A stretch of DNA of 64,000 nt from Pseudoglutamicibacter cumminsii (GCF_003143995.1 NZ_QFWG01000007.1:1-64000); one strand, 5' to 3'. Counted from the stretch's first letter, positions 39,886-48,652 are shown. Made by a program: numbers and translations. Notes: generated by a model from the letters alone, not told the origin.

Positions 39886-39927
39886 GTTTCAGCCCAGCGG
39901 TATCAGCTAAACGGTTTCAGCCCAGCG
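39886..39927. repeat. Duplication of the cdsA stop-codon region
   Basis: GTTTCAGCCCAGCG occurs at 39914-39927 (containing the cdsA TGA, 39917-39919) and again at 39886-39899, period 28 bp, identical at 14 of 14. The second copy lies beyond the stop. Confidence 0.85.
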
Positions 39928-41092
39928 CTTCAGCGAGCATGACCACTGCATACCCAAAAGGCATCGCAAACAACAAAGAATCCAGACGATCCATCATGCC
40001 GCCGTGGCCTGGCAACAAGTTAGACATGTCTTTGACCCCGAGCGCCCGCTTGACCATCGACTCCGCGAAATCACCCAACGTCGCACAAATGACGGTGGCG
40101 ACAGCCAAAACCAGGCCGAGCCACCACGGGATCCGCAAGACCCAAAGGCACAGCGCAATCCCGACCAAGGACGCGCCCAGCACAGAGCCTGCGAACCCTT
40201 CCCAAGACTTCTTAGGGCTGATGCGGGCGGCCATCGGATGCTTGCCGAGCGTGGCCCCGACGATGTAGCCGAACGTGTCGTTAGAAACGACGAGCAGAAC
40301 GACCGTGAGCAACGCGGACGCGCCGCGTTCACTTTGGAAGATCAGGAACGCGAACGACGCGAGAAGCGGAACCCACCCAACCACGAGGAGGCTCAGCCCA
40401 ATCGACTGCGGCCCGTGGGACCTGCCCTCCAGCATGTTCCAGAGGACCACCAACAAGAGGCACGCTGTGAGACCAAGCGACAACGCAACAGGGCCGTAAA
40501 GTCCCGCAAGCAAAGGCAAAGCGAGGCTCGTAATGAGCAGAGGCGCGAGTGGGATCGGGATACCCGTTCGCGCCTTGAGCGCACGCGAGACTTCCCACGA
40601 ACCGATACCCGCGACCAAGCACCCAAGCGCGATCAGCAGGTACGGAAAAACGAAAAGCCCCAGTCCAAGCGCGGCCAAGAGGCCCGCGCCAACACCGATT
40701 GCCGCAGGAAGGTTACGTCCCGCTTTCGATTGTTTCGGCTCTGGCGATGCAGCGGAACCCGCTGTAATGGTCTGTTCCGCGGCGACAGGCTCCGCCGTGA
40801 CCGTCGATGCGGCTACGGGTTCCGCAGTGACAGTCGCCGCGGCGGCAGTCGATGCGGTGCCAGTCGATGAGGTGGAGTCAGGGTTCCCGGTAGTGGCCGC
40901 GCGAGCCGCTGCGCGTTCGGCTTCGCGACGGGCACGCCGGCTCCCGGGTGCCGCTGGACGTCCCGAGGCACGCGATGGCGCATCGACGTCAGTCGACGCC
41001 ACGCGGCGTGCCTTCGTTTCATCAGCAGACACCGATGAGTCCAGCCCCTCGACAGGGCTGGACTCATTCCGGGAACCAGACGGATGTGGCAT
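39917..41092 (-). CDS. cdsA: Phosphatidate cytidylyltransferase
   Basis: 391 residues. The CdsA signature KDMSNLLPGHGGMMDRLDS is present near the C-terminus, with about eight membrane helices from residue 135. It makes CDP-diacylglycerol, the substrate of PgsA. The first 125 residues are an unusual Ala/Thr/Ser/Pro-rich extension containing two copies of VTAEPVAA; typical CdsA is about 270-300 residues. ATG 41092 shares one base with the frr TAA, so translation is likely coupled to frr. Confidence 0.93.
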   Translation of the reverse strand: MPHPSGSRNESSPVEGLDSSVSADETKARRVASTDVDAPSRASGRPAAPGSRRARREAERAAARAATTGNPDSTSSTGTASTAAAATVTAEPVAASTVTAEPVAAEQTITAGSAASPEPKQSKAGRNLPAAIGVGAGLLAALGLGLFVFPYLLIALGCLVAGIGSWEVSRALKARTGIPIPLAPLLITSLALPLLAGLYGPVALSLGLTACLLLVVLWNMLEGRSHGPQSIGLSLLVVGWVPLLASFAFLIFQSERGASALLTVVLLVVSNDTFGYIVGATLGKHPMAARISPKKSWEGFAGSVLGASLVGIALCLWVLRIPWWLGLVLAVATVICATLGDFAESMVKRALGVKDMSNLLPGHGGMMDRLDSLLFAMPFGYAVVMLAEALG

Positions 41093-41649
41093 TAGACTTC
41101 GAGAAGCTCGGCTTCCTTGTTCTTGGTCATCTCGTCAATCTGGTCGCCGAACTGGCGAACCAACTGGTTGAGCTCGTTTTCGCCACGCTTGACGTCGTCC
41201 TCACCGACGCCGCCGTCTTCCTCGAGTTCCTTGAGCATGTCGTTGCCCTTACGGCGGTGGTTACGCAGAGCGACCTTGTGCTCTTCAGCCTTCGTACGTA
41301 CGAGCTTGACGTATTCGTTGCGGCGTTCCTCAGTCAGCTCAGGCATGGTGATGCGGATCTGGCGGCCATCGTTGGATGGGTTAGCGCCGATCTCCGAGTC
41401 CGAGAGCGCCTTCTCGATCGCGCGGATCGAGGACGCATCGTACGGGTTGATGAGGATGGTGCGTGCATCTGGAACCTGGAAGGAAGCCAGCTGCTGAAGC
41501 GGGGTGAAGGAGCCGTAGTATTCGACCATCACTTTCGCGTACAAGCCCGGGTTTGCGCGGCCGGTACGAACAGTTGCGAAGTCTTCTTGCGCTGCTTCGA
41601 TCGTACGTTCCATTGCGGAGCGAGTTTCGCTCAGCACTTCCTGGATCAT
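41092..41649 (-). CDS. frr: Ribosome recycling factor
   Basis: 185 residues, MIQEVLSETRSAMERTIEAA. The family signature ATVRTGRANPGL is in the first helix and the C-terminus ends KNKEAELLEV. It splits post-termination ribosomes together with EF-G. It lies in the standard tsf-pyrH-frr-cdsA order, about 160 bp after pyrH. Confidence 0.97.
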   Translation of the reverse strand: MIQEVLSETRSAMERTIEAAQEDFATVRTGRANPGLYAKVMVEYYGSFTPLQQLASFQVPDARTILINPYDASSIRAIEKALSDSEIGANPSNDGRQIRITMPELTEERRNEYVKLVRTKAEEHKVALRNHRRKGNDMLKELEEDGGVGEDDVKRGENELNQLVRQFGDQIDEMTKNKEAELLEV

Positions 41650-41807
41650 CGGAACTCCTTCGGGGTTCTATCTACACCGTCTGTGTGCACCACAGGTTGT
41701 GTTCACCAAAGGTGCATCCTGTCTTATATCTTAGGCTACTCGCCGGCGGCACCGAGCCTCACGTCTACCCTGTTTGGCTTGTAGCGTGACGGCGGCCGAT
41801 GCGGCAC

Positions 41808-42533
41808 TTAGCCTACGGTGACGTGGGTGCCTTCCGCGGTGCCTCGGATCGCCGCGGCGACGTTACCTTCGCCTTCCATGCCGAAGACGAACATGTCGAG
41901 GCCGTTGTCCTTGCACATCGTCATCGCGGTCTGATCCATGACGCGGATGTTGCCGGCGAGGGCTTCGCTGTAGGTCAGTGTGTCGAACTTTTTGGCGTCA
42001 GGGTTGGTCTTAGGGTCGGCGGTGTAGACCCCGTCAACGCCCGACTTGGCCATGAGGACCTGGTCTGCGTGGACTTCGAGCGCACGCTGAGCGGCAACCG
42101 TGTCAGTCGAGAAGTATGGGAGGCCGGCGCCCGCACCGAAAATCACGACGCGGTCCTTCTGCATGTGGCGGATCGCGCGGCGTGGGATGTATTCCTCTGC
42201 GACCTGCGACATCGAGATCGCGGACTGGACGCGGGTTTCAACGCCGGTTTGCTCGAGGAAGTCCTGGAGCGCGAGGCAGTTCATCACAGTGCCGAGCATG
42301 CCCATGTAATCGGCGCGGGAGCGGTCCATGCCTGATTCAGCGAGTTCGGCGCCGCGGAAGAAGTTACCGCCACCCACGACGATCGCGGTTTCCACCTCGC
42401 CCACGGTTGAAGCGATCTGTTCGGCGATGCGTCGTACTGTTGCTGGATCCACACCCAGTTTGCCGCCACCGAAAACCTCTCCTGAGAGCTTCAACAGGAC
42501 TCGACGGCGCTGCTTGATTGGGGTGTTCGACAT
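41808..42533 (-). CDS. pyrH: UMP kinase
   Basis: 241 residues. An amino-acid kinase fold with [21 protein letters not shown], the Asp/Thr stretch [14 protein letters not shown] and an ATP-site [12 protein letters not shown]. It converts UMP to UDP. Length is standard. It sits about 260 bp after tsf, beyond the tsf terminator, so it probably has its own promoter. Confidence 0.97.
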   Translation of the reverse strand: MSNTPIKQRRRVLLKLSGEVFGGGKLGVDPATVRRIAEQIASTVGEVETAIVVGGGNFFRGAELAESGMDRSRADYMGMLGTVMNCLALQDFLEQTGVETRVQSAISMSQVAEEYIPRRAIRHMQKDRVVIFGAGAGLPYFSTDTVAAQRALEVHADQVLMAKSGVDGVYTADPKTNPDAKKFDTLTYSEALAGNIRVMDQTAMTMCKDNGLDMFVFGMEGEGNVAAAIRGTAEGTHVTVG

Positions 42534-42681
42534 CGGGGCTCCTCTGGGCTTTGAAGGTATGTAGGCAATCGAACTTTATTTTCGCATACGCGGAGCGAGG
42601 CTGTGCGAGGCGTGCCGGTTGCGTCAGTCACGCGTGGTTCATCGGCACGTTGGCGTCCGATGCGGTAGTTGCCTTAAACGT

Positions 42682-42741
42682 GCGTGCCCGCACTCTGTTT
42701 ATTAAACGCGCGTGTTATTAAACGCGCGTGCCCGCACTCTG
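42682..42741. repeat. Duplications next to the tsf terminator
   Basis: GCGTGCCCGCACTCTG occurs at 42682-42697 and 42726-42741 (identical). Between them TTATTAAACGCGCGTG occurs twice in tandem (42699-42714 and 42715-42730, identical). The duplication copies the 5' arm of the terminator hairpin. Confidence 0.85.
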
Positions 42742-42760
42742 GTATGAGTGCGGGCACGCG
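42725..42760 (-). terminator. Terminator after tsf
   Basis: A 15-bp perfect stem, CGCGTGCCCGCACTC (42725-42739) with 42746-42760 and a 6-base loop. A smaller hairpin (GGAGCG/CGCTCC, 42771-42785) sits between it and the tsf stop at 42797. Confidence 0.85.
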
Positions 42761-42796
42761 TTGCGCTATTGGAGCGTAACGCTCCTCTGAGGCGTG

Positions 42797-43633
42797 TTAG
42801 GCGCCTACGCGGAAGCGTGCGAAGGCGACAGCCTTGACGCCAGCAGCGTCCAGAACCTGCTGGATGGACTGCTTGGTGTCCTTAGCGAATGGCTGGTCGA
42901 CCAGGACCTTCTCCTTGAAGAAGCCGGTCATGCGGCCTTCGATGATCTTCGGCAGAGCCTGCTCTGGCTTGCCCTCGGCGCGTGCGGTCTCCTCAGCGAT
43001 GCGGCGCTCTTCAGCAACCAGATCCTCTGGGACGTCCTCACGGGTGAGGTAGACAGGAGCCATAGCTGCTGCGTGAACAGCAACGTCGTGAGCTGCGGTC
43101 TCTGCGGCTTCGCCGGTGCCGTCTACTGCGAAGAGAACGCCGACCTGAGCTGGCAGGTCCTGCGAGGTCTTGTGCAGGTAGGCCTTGACGAGAGCGCCCT
43201 CAACCTTTTCGAGGCGGCGGAGCTGGATCTTCTCGCCCAGAACACCGGAGAGCTCTTCGATTTCCTCAGCAACGGTGTTGTCGCCGATCTTTGCTGCGAG
43301 CAGAGCGTCAACGTCAGCGACGTTGTTAGCTACTGCAGCTTCGAGAGCCTTGTTTGCGAGCTCAACGAACTTCTCGTTCTTAGCAACGAAGTCGGTCTCT
43401 GCGTTGAGTTCGAGCATGTAGCCTGCACCGTCAACAACCGTTGCGGCAACGAGGCCTTCAGCGGTTGCACGGCCTTCACGCTTCGAGGCCTTGTTGAGGC
43501 CCTTCACGCGAATGATCTCGAGGGCCTTGGCGGTGTCGCCGTCAGCCTCGTCGAGAGCCTTCTTGACATCCATCATGCCGGCGCCGGTGCGCTCACGCAG
43601 TTCCTTGATGTCTGCGGTGGTGTAGTTCGCCAT
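42797..43633 (-). CDS. tsf: Elongation factor Ts
   Basis: 278 residues. Opens with MANYTTADIKELRERTGAGMMDV and KKALDEADGD, and carries the TDF motif ELNAETDFVAKN. It is the guanine-nucleotide exchange factor for EF-Tu. ATG 43633 follows the rpsB stop by about 40 bp, and the two form one transcript. Codon use is strongly optimised. Confidence 0.98.
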   Translation of the reverse strand: MANYTTADIKELRERTGAGMMDVKKALDEADGDTAKALEIIRVKGLNKASKREGRATAEGLVAATVVDGAGYMLELNAETDFVAKNEKFVELANKALEAAVANNVADVDALLAAKIGDNTVAEEIEELSGVLGEKIQLRRLEKVEGALVKAYLHKTSQDLPAQVGVLFAVDGTGEAAETAAHDVAVHAAAMAPVYLTREDVPEDLVAEERRIAEETARAEGKPEQALPKIIEGRMTGFFKEKVLVDQPFAKDTKQSIQQVLDAAGVKAVAFARFRVGA

Positions 43634-43675
43634 TCGAGTTATCCCCGTTCGTAGGAAGTTGTGATGGACGGAAAA

Positions 43676-44512
43676 TTACTTGGACTCGGTAGCCGCCTGG
43701 CCACCGTTTTCTTCAGCCTTCTCAGCTGGAGCTTCCTCTGCCTTCTCGGAGGCGTTCTCACCTTCGAGGAGTTCGCGCTCCCACTCAGCCATTGGCTCTT
43801 CAGCTTCGCCCTTGTTGCCGCCCTGACGAGCCATGAGGCCCTCAGCAACAGCGTCAGCAACAACGCGGGTCAGCAGGGAGACGGAGCGGATGGCGTCGTC
43901 GTTACCTGGGATTGGGTACTGAACCTCGTCTGGGTCGCAGTTGGTGTCGAGGATCGCGACAACTGGGATGCCCAGCTTGGTTGCCTCGTCAACGGCGAGG
44001 TGTTCCTTCTTGGTGTCAACAACCCACAGCATGGATGGGGTGCGGTTCATGTTGCGGATACCGCCGAGGTTTGCGCGAAGCTTGGTGAGTTCGCGCTCAA
44101 GGAGGAGGAGTTCCTTCTTGGTGTACTTCGAACCTGCTACGTCGTCGAAGTCGATCTCTTCGAGTTCCTTCATGCGGTTAACACGTTTGGAAACGGTAGC
44201 GAAGTTGGTGAGCATGCCGCCCAACCAGCGGTGGTTGACGTATGGCATGTTGACGCGCTGAGCCTGCTCAGCGATGGCTTCCTGGGCCTGCTTCTTGGTG
44301 CCGACGAACAGGATCGTGCCACCGTGGGCGACGGTCTGCTTGATGAAGTCGTATGCGCGGTCGATGTAGGACAGCGACTGCTGCAGGTCAATGATGTAGA
44401 TGCCGTTGCGCTCTGTCATGATGAAGCGGCGCATCTTTGGGTTCCAGCGGCGGGTCTGGTGGCCGAAGTGGACACCGGAATCGAGCAACTGGCGCATGGT
44501 CACGACGGACAT
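43676..44512 (-). CDS. rpsB: 30S ribosomal protein S2
   Basis: 278 residues including an acidic, Glu/Ala-rich C-terminal tail of about 45 residues common in actinobacterial S2. Family stretches are [44 protein letters not shown] and [17 protein letters not shown]. It binds late in 30S assembly. Its upstream region (44513-44796) holds promoter-like and leader sequence only, then meets the target duplication of the mobile unit. Confidence 0.98.
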   Translation of the reverse strand: MSVVTMRQLLDSGVHFGHQTRRWNPKMRRFIMTERNGIYIIDLQQSLSYIDRAYDFIKQTVAHGGTILFVGTKKQAQEAIAEQAQRVNMPYVNHRWLGGMLTNFATVSKRVNRMKELEEIDFDDVAGSKYTKKELLLLERELTKLRANLGGIRNMNRTPSMLWVVDTKKEHLAVDEATKLGIPVVAILDTNCDPDEVQYPIPGNDDAIRSVSLLTRVVADAVAEGLMARQGGNKGEAEEPMAEWERELLEGENASEKAEEAPAEKAEENGGQAATESK

Positions 44513-44796
44513 TGCGTTCTCCTTGTACGGGCACGGTGGCCCTGTTGTATTTGACGGTTATTGGCCAGGCATTGCGCCGGCCCCTAGTGAAAACGCACCG
44601 TTTGGTCGCTTCATCCGTTTCCAACATCGCACCAAGCCTGGACAGGTTTGGCTGTTGTTGGACCGTGGGATGGGCGTGCATGCCTGTGATGCGCATCGAT
44701 GATGATGTATATCGGCGACATGCAGCGTCTTCACGCGAAGTCAGTTTCGGGCACACGAGATCGCACGCACAAAACTGCTATTCCAAGTCTACATCA

Positions 44797-44804
44797 TGTT
44801 TTGG
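44797..44804. repeat. Target-site duplication, left copy
   Basis: TGTTTTGG directly precedes the inverted repeat at 44805 and is repeated exactly at 47885-47892 after the far inverted repeat. Eight base pairs is the length expected for the ISL3 family. Confidence 0.9.
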
Positions 44805-44901
44805 GGCTCTTCAGAGTTGAGTGTGGGGTGAGGCATCCAGCCCGCCAGTGATCATCAACATGCGGAGTCGGATATCGGTCGACGCATGGCATACTGAGCG
44901 A

Positions 44902-45543
44902 ATGCTTTCGGTTGCTACGCTTTTCGCCTTTGGAGTTGCGGTGACTCCGCTTGTGATCACTCCGGGCGCAAGCTTTACGTTGGTGAGTTCACGAGGGCTG
45001 GTGGGGGACAGGCGTGGTGCTTGGGCTGTGATCGTGGGGACGGCTGCCGGAATCATCAGCCATGGTGTGCTTGCGGGGCTGGGACTCGCCGGGGTGGTGG
45101 TGCGCTCCGCGGAGTTGTATCAGGTTCTGCGGCTGGTTGGCGCGATGTATCTGATCGGCCTTGGTGCGTGGCTGGTGTGGCGCTCGCGGCTCAGCCGCGC
45201 CCCGGCGGAGAGAGAGCATGCCCGAAGCGACTCCAAATCCGTTGCGCAGGAGATAGGGCAGGCGTACTTGGCGAACGTGCTCAACGTGAAGGCGGCCACC
45301 GTGTACCTCACGCTGGCGCCACAGTTCGTGCCGATGGACCTGATCGGAGTGACTTCGATGCTGATGCTCGCTCTGGTCCATGTCTGCGTGATGGCCGTCT
45401 GGCTTGGGCTCTGGTCAACGGGGCTCGCGAAGCTGTCCAGCGCCTTCAGCGTAGCGTCCTGGAAGCGGTGGATTGACGTCGGAGGCGGGACGATTCTCAT
45501 TGTTCTTGGCATCCGTACAGCTGCCGCGCGCGGGGAGGTGTAG
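44902..45543 (+). CDS. LysE/RhtB family amino-acid exporter
   Basis: 213 residues, about six membrane helices. The N-terminus shows the family pattern (ATLFAFGVAVTPLVITPGASFTLVSSRGLVGDRRGA) and GAMYLIGLGAWLVWRSRL; the region YLANVLNVKAATVYLTLAPQFV is typical of LysE/RhtB. It probably exports an amino acid or derivative. It lies inside the composite mobile unit, just after the IS stub. No Shine-Dalgarno is present; CATACT (44890-44895) ends six bases before the ATG, suggesting a leaderless mRNA. The frame is open to 44821 but that part is the IS stub. Confidence 0.85.
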   Translation: MLSVATLFAFGVAVTPLVITPGASFTLVSSRGLVGDRRGAWAVIVGTAAGIISHGVLAGLGLAGVVVRSAELYQVLRLVGAMYLIGLGAWLVWRSRLSRAPAEREHARSDSKSVAQEIGQAYLANVLNVKAATVYLTLAPQFVPMDLIGVTSMLMLALVHVCVMAVWLGLWSTGLAKLSSAFSVASWKRWIDVGGGTILIVLGIRTAAARGEV

Positions 45544-45700
45544 TAGGCCAAGGCGTTGTCGACGATGGTGCGAAGGCATCAAGCCGAGGTTTCTCGCCGC
45601 AGGTGGTGTGGGGCAAACGGTAGTCGAAGTGGTGCCTCCAGACCCTGATCGATTCTCTGCGGTCGGTCTCGAAAGCGTACGGGCGGCGTCGTGAAGGCAT
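45544..45700 (-). pseudogene. Probable IS3/IS481-type transposase remnant
   Basis: A fragment of about 50 residues on the minus strand (YAFETDRRESIRVWRHHFDY, then RLPHTTCGEKPRLDAF) resembles the end of an integrase core, where Y-N-x-x-R-P-H-x-x-x-G is usual. There is no start, no catalytic residues and no repeats. It lies between the LysE gene and the GNAT pseudogene. The rest of 45701-45866 holds nothing I recognise. Confidence 0.5.
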
Positions 45701-45866
45701 TCATCGGCACGTAGCCGCCGGTGCGTTCGATCCTCCCGCTATGGAGGGGCATGTGGATCTTGGTGGGAGCACCCCTCGTTCACGCCCGGGAAGCGCGCGG
45801 TGGCCGCTGTCGCGGAACTGCTCCGCCTCGCTGTTGATGCTGTTCAGCCGGCGCGGGGTCCTACTA

Positions 45867-46408
45867 TCAGTCTTCCGATGAGTGTTGCAGTCTCTCGGAC
45901 GCAAGCCGCGCATAGACGAGGGTGTCGGTCCACTCGCCCTTACTGAACCAGTCCTGGATGTGATGCGCTTCGAGCCGGAGTCCGACGCGGCGAGCGAGTG
46001 CTGCGGAAGCGCTGTTGCGGGCATCCATCTGCGCAGTGATGCGGTGGAGCCTGTAGTGGTCGAACCCGAGGGCAAGCACTGCCCGGACGGCTTCGCTGGC
46101 GAAGCCGTGCCCGCCGTATGACGGGTCGAGAACCCACCCGATCTCGGCCTGGCGGTGCTCGGGGTCGGTGAGTCACAGTGCCACGTCGCCGATCGGGACG
46201 CCGTGATGCTCGATGACAGGCCCTCCGCAACCTCCTCTCGGATCATCCGCCGTACGGACTCGGGGATGTAGGTGGGCTCTGGCAGGTGGCCGAAGCGCCG
46301 CACGGCCTCATCCCTGGTGCCTGCTGCATACGCTTCCGCGTCCAGCTCGGAGAGCTGGCGCAGACGAGTGTTCTCACAGGTGATCGGGAGGAGGGAGACA
46401 TCCAGCAT
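45867..46408 (-). pseudogene. GNAT acetyltransferase pseudogene
   Basis: The N-terminal part (MLDVSLLPITCENTRLRQLS to REEVAEGL, from 46408) is in one frame. The continuation VIEHHGVPIGDVAL is in another frame after a one-base loss near 46220, and is followed by an in-frame TGA near 46171. The remainder (LTDPEHRQAEIGWVLDPSYG, GGHGFASEAVRAVLALGFDH, RITAQMDARNSASAALARRV) reads clearly as a RimJ/L-type GNAT. One frameshift and one nonsense codon make it non-functional. It is a passenger in the mobile unit. Confidence 0.8.
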
Positions 46409-46437
46409 GCACCTAAGCTAACAGGGATCGGATAACT

Positions 46438-47884
46438 GGCTCTTCAGAGTTGAGTGTGGGGTGAGGCATCCAGCCCGCCAGTGATCAACAGCATGCGGAG
46501 TCGGTAGTGCTCGAAGTTTCTGAAGCCGCGAGCGATGCGACGACCGAGCTCGATGAGCCCGTTGATGGCCTCGGTGCCGCCGTTGCTGGCACCGTCGGTG
46601 TCGAAGTACGCCAGGAACGCTGTCCTCCACCGGCGCAGCGTCTTTCCCAGCCTCGCGATCTCCGGGATCGGGCAGGACGGCAACGAGTTGATGAGCTTCT
46701 CGGCCAGACGCCGACCCTGGGCAGGGGTGGGCTGGTGGAACACGTCACGGACGTCTTGGGCGCACATGTAGGCGACCTCGACCGCGACGTGATCGGGGTG
46801 GGCTGCGAACGCTGTTTCCAGGCGGGTCTGCTGGCGGGCGGTGAGGCGTTCCTGCCCGGCCCGGAGGATGTGACGGATGCCGTGGAGCGGGTCGCCCGTA
46901 CGGCCTCTGTGGCCGAGGGTCTCCTGCTGGACCCGACGGCGCGCGTCATCGACGGCGCTGGTGGCGAGCTTGACGATGTGGAACGCATCCAGCACGCAGG
47001 TGGCGTCCTCGAGCTGGTCATCGATCGCGTTCTTGTAGCCCTGGAACGGGTCGAGTGTGGCGATCTCGACCTGCTTGCGGAACCCTTCGCCGCATTCGTC
47101 GAGCCAGTCCCGGTAGGCGTTGCCGGATCGGCCGGGGACGAGGTCGAGCAGCCTGGCGGTGGGGTGGGGTCCGTGAGTCAGGTCCACCATCCCGGTGAGC
47201 TCCTTCGGACCGCGCCGTCTTGGGTTGCGGTGGTGCCAGACATGCTCGTCCACGCCCAGGATCTGCACGCCCTCGAAGCGGGATGGGTCGTTCGCGGCCG
47301 CGATCAGGACTGGTCGGATCTGGGACCAGAGGGTGTTCCAGGTCGTGCCGAGCTGGCGGGCCAGGCCCTGGATCGTCGCCCCCTCACGGCGGAGTTGTCC
47401 GATTGCCCAGCGGATCGCGCGCGTGCTCAGCAGCCCTCGCGCAGCGCAGACGTTGGGGTTCTGCTCGACGAAGGTGGCGACGTCGCAGAGGGGCTCGCGG
47501 CAGATCCAGCGGCGTTTGCGCCACCGGATCCTCACCGGCCTGCCTGCCCAGGGCGCGTCGATCATCGAGGTCACGATCCGGCCATGCCCTGTGGCGATGA
47601 CTCCACAGCCGGGGCATCCGGCGACGGGATCGCAGGACTCCACCTCGAGTACCAGGCTCGTGGGGTCTTTCAGTACTGCGGTCAGATGGAGGTTGGGGAA
47701 GTCGAGGAGGAGATCGCATCGGCAGCAGCGGTTGAGCGTGTCGGAGCAGGCGCACGTAGAGTTGGGCATCGTCGAGGTCCTTGGTGTGAGCAGAGGTTAG
47801 AGTCCGCTCATCATCGGGGACCTCGACGTCTACCCCCTAGCACCCGTGCCCGATCGGCGTGCCCACACTCAACTCTGAAGAGCC
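46438..47884 (-). mobile_element. Complete ISL3-family insertion sequence
   Basis: 1447 bp bounded by perfect 23-bp inverted repeats, GGCTCTTCAGAGTTGAGTGT-GGG at 46438-46460 and its complement at 47862-47884. It contains one transposase gene whose stop lies inside the left repeat. It forms the right part of the 44805-47884 composite unit. Confidence 0.92.
46444..47769 (-). CDS. ISL3-family transposase
   Basis: 441 residues. N-terminal zinc finger (CPGCGVIATGHG with upstream and downstream Cys), a helix-turn-helix (GATIQGLARQLGTTWNTLWS), then the DDE core with GVDEHVWHHR, TLDPFQGYKNAI and C-terminal GGTEAINGLIELGRRIARGF. Length and motifs match ISL3 transposases. The stop codon lies in the left inverted repeat. 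Intact, so probably active. Confidence 0.95.
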   Translation of the reverse strand: MPNSTCACSDTLNRCCRCDLLLDFPNLHLTAVLKDPTSLVLEVESCDPVAGCPGCGVIATGHGRIVTSMIDAPWAGRPVRIRWRKRRWICREPLCDVATFVEQNPNVCAARGLLSTRAIRWAIGQLRREGATIQGLARQLGTTWNTLWSQIRPVLIAAANDPSRFEGVQILGVDEHVWHHRNPRRRGPKELTGMVDLTHGPHPTARLLDLVPGRSGNAYRDWLDECGEGFRKQVEIATLDPFQGYKNAIDDQLEDATCVLDAFHIVKLATSAVDDARRRVQQETLGHRGRTGDPLHGIRHILRAGQERLTARQQTRLETAFAAHPDHVAVEVAYMCAQDVRDVFHQPTPAQGRRLAEKLINSLPSCPIPEIARLGKTLRRWRTAFLAYFDTDGASNGGTEAINGLIELGRRIARGFRNFEHYRLRMLLITGGLDASPHTQL

Positions 47885-47892
47885 TGTTTTGG
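47885..47892. repeat. Target-site duplication, right copy
   Basis: TGTTTTGG follows the right inverted repeat directly and equals 44797-44804. Confidence 0.9.
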
Positions 47893-47995
47893 CTTGCGTT
47901 TTCCACCGATCCACAGGCTCTTTTGCGTCGGCTGTCTATCCACAATTTCGCTCGCCGCCGCCCTTCCCCATCGATCCTGCAGTGGACTGTGAACC

Positions 47996-48592
47996 ATGAA
48001 AACTCACACCCCCTCCCCTGCTCGCAACCGCTTTTCGACTATCGCGCCCCTCCCCGGCACCGGCCTACCTCGCACCGTTTTGCTATGCATGCTTGCACTG
48101 ATTTGTACGGTAGCTCTCACGGCGGCGAAACCGGTTCCGCCGGTCGGCCGTGAACCCACGGGCTCTGAATCATGGGAAGACGTAGGGATGTTGCGTGGGT
48201 TCGAAGCCCCTGAGCATGTGTGGAGTGCTGGAAGCCGCGGGGTCCAGTTGAACGCCGCGGCGGGTGATGCGGTGGTTGCACCCGCCGACGGCGTGGTCAG
48301 CTTCGTAGGGAAAGTTGCTGGCCGGCCGGTGGTTGCGATCCAGTTGCCTTCAGGCTGGCGTACAACCGTTGAACCTGTTGACGCATCGGTTAGCAAGGGC
48401 GACCACGTTACTGCCGGCGAGCGCATCGGCACTGTTGCGACGGGTGGCCCGTGTGATCAGCGATGCGTTCACTGGGGCTTAAAAACAGGTAGCGGGGCCA
48501 ACGTCTTATACAAGGACCCTCGAACGCTGTTGTCTGAACAGCCTTCGGTCTTATGGCCGGATGCTGACACCCCGCCAGGATCCGGGTCTTAA
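47996..48592 (+). CDS. Secreted M23/LytM-like protein with degenerate active site
   Basis: 198 residues. A hydrophobic signal segment (VLLCMLALICTVALTAA, about 28-44) precedes a LytM-like domain (about 65-180: GDAVVAPADGVVSFVGKVAG, CVHWGLK). The zinc ligands of active M23 enzymes (HxGxD and HxH) are mostly lost: the first motif reads SRGVQL and the last CVHWGL, keeping one His. It may be a regulator of cell-wall amidases, as EnvC-type LytM proteins are. In relatives an M23 gene is divergent from rpsB; here the mobile unit has inserted between the two. Start is ATG 47996 without a strong ribosome site. Confidence 0.8.
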   Translation: MKTHTPSPARNRFSTIAPLPGTGLPRTVLLCMLALICTVALTAAKPVPPVGREPTGSESWEDVGMLRGFEAPEHVWSAGSRGVQLNAAAGDAVVAPADGVVSFVGKVAGRPVVAIQLPSGWRTTVEPVDASVSKGDHVTAGERIGTVATGGPCDQRCVHWGLKTGSGANVLYKDPRTLLSEQPSVLWPDADTPPGSGS

Positions 48593-48652
48593 TGGTCTAG
48601 ACGTTAGCCCCGCTACTGTTGAGCGAGTTCACTTTGCCGCGAATTCACTCAC

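Larger units (their letters stand above)
44805..47884. mobile_element. Composite mobile unit: ISL3 left-end stub, passenger genes, complete ISL3 element
   Basis: The unit starts with a 67-bp stub (44805-44871), 65 of 67 identical to the left end of the full IS at 46438. It then carries a LysE-family gene, IS481-like remnants and a GNAT pseudogene. It ends with the complete IS, 46438-47884. The outer ends are 23-bp inverted repeats and are flanked by TGTTTTGG duplications at 44797-44804 and 47885-47892. The inner IS boundary (46430-46437, GGATAACT) has no matching duplication. So the whole 3080 bp inserted once, between rpsB and the M23-like gene. The stub retains about 19 codons of a transposase C-terminus. 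Confidence 0.85.

Noticed and set aside
46430-46437. GGATAACT as a target duplication of the inner IS
   Set aside because: It has no partner next to the right end; the true duplication is TGTTTTGG at the outer ends.
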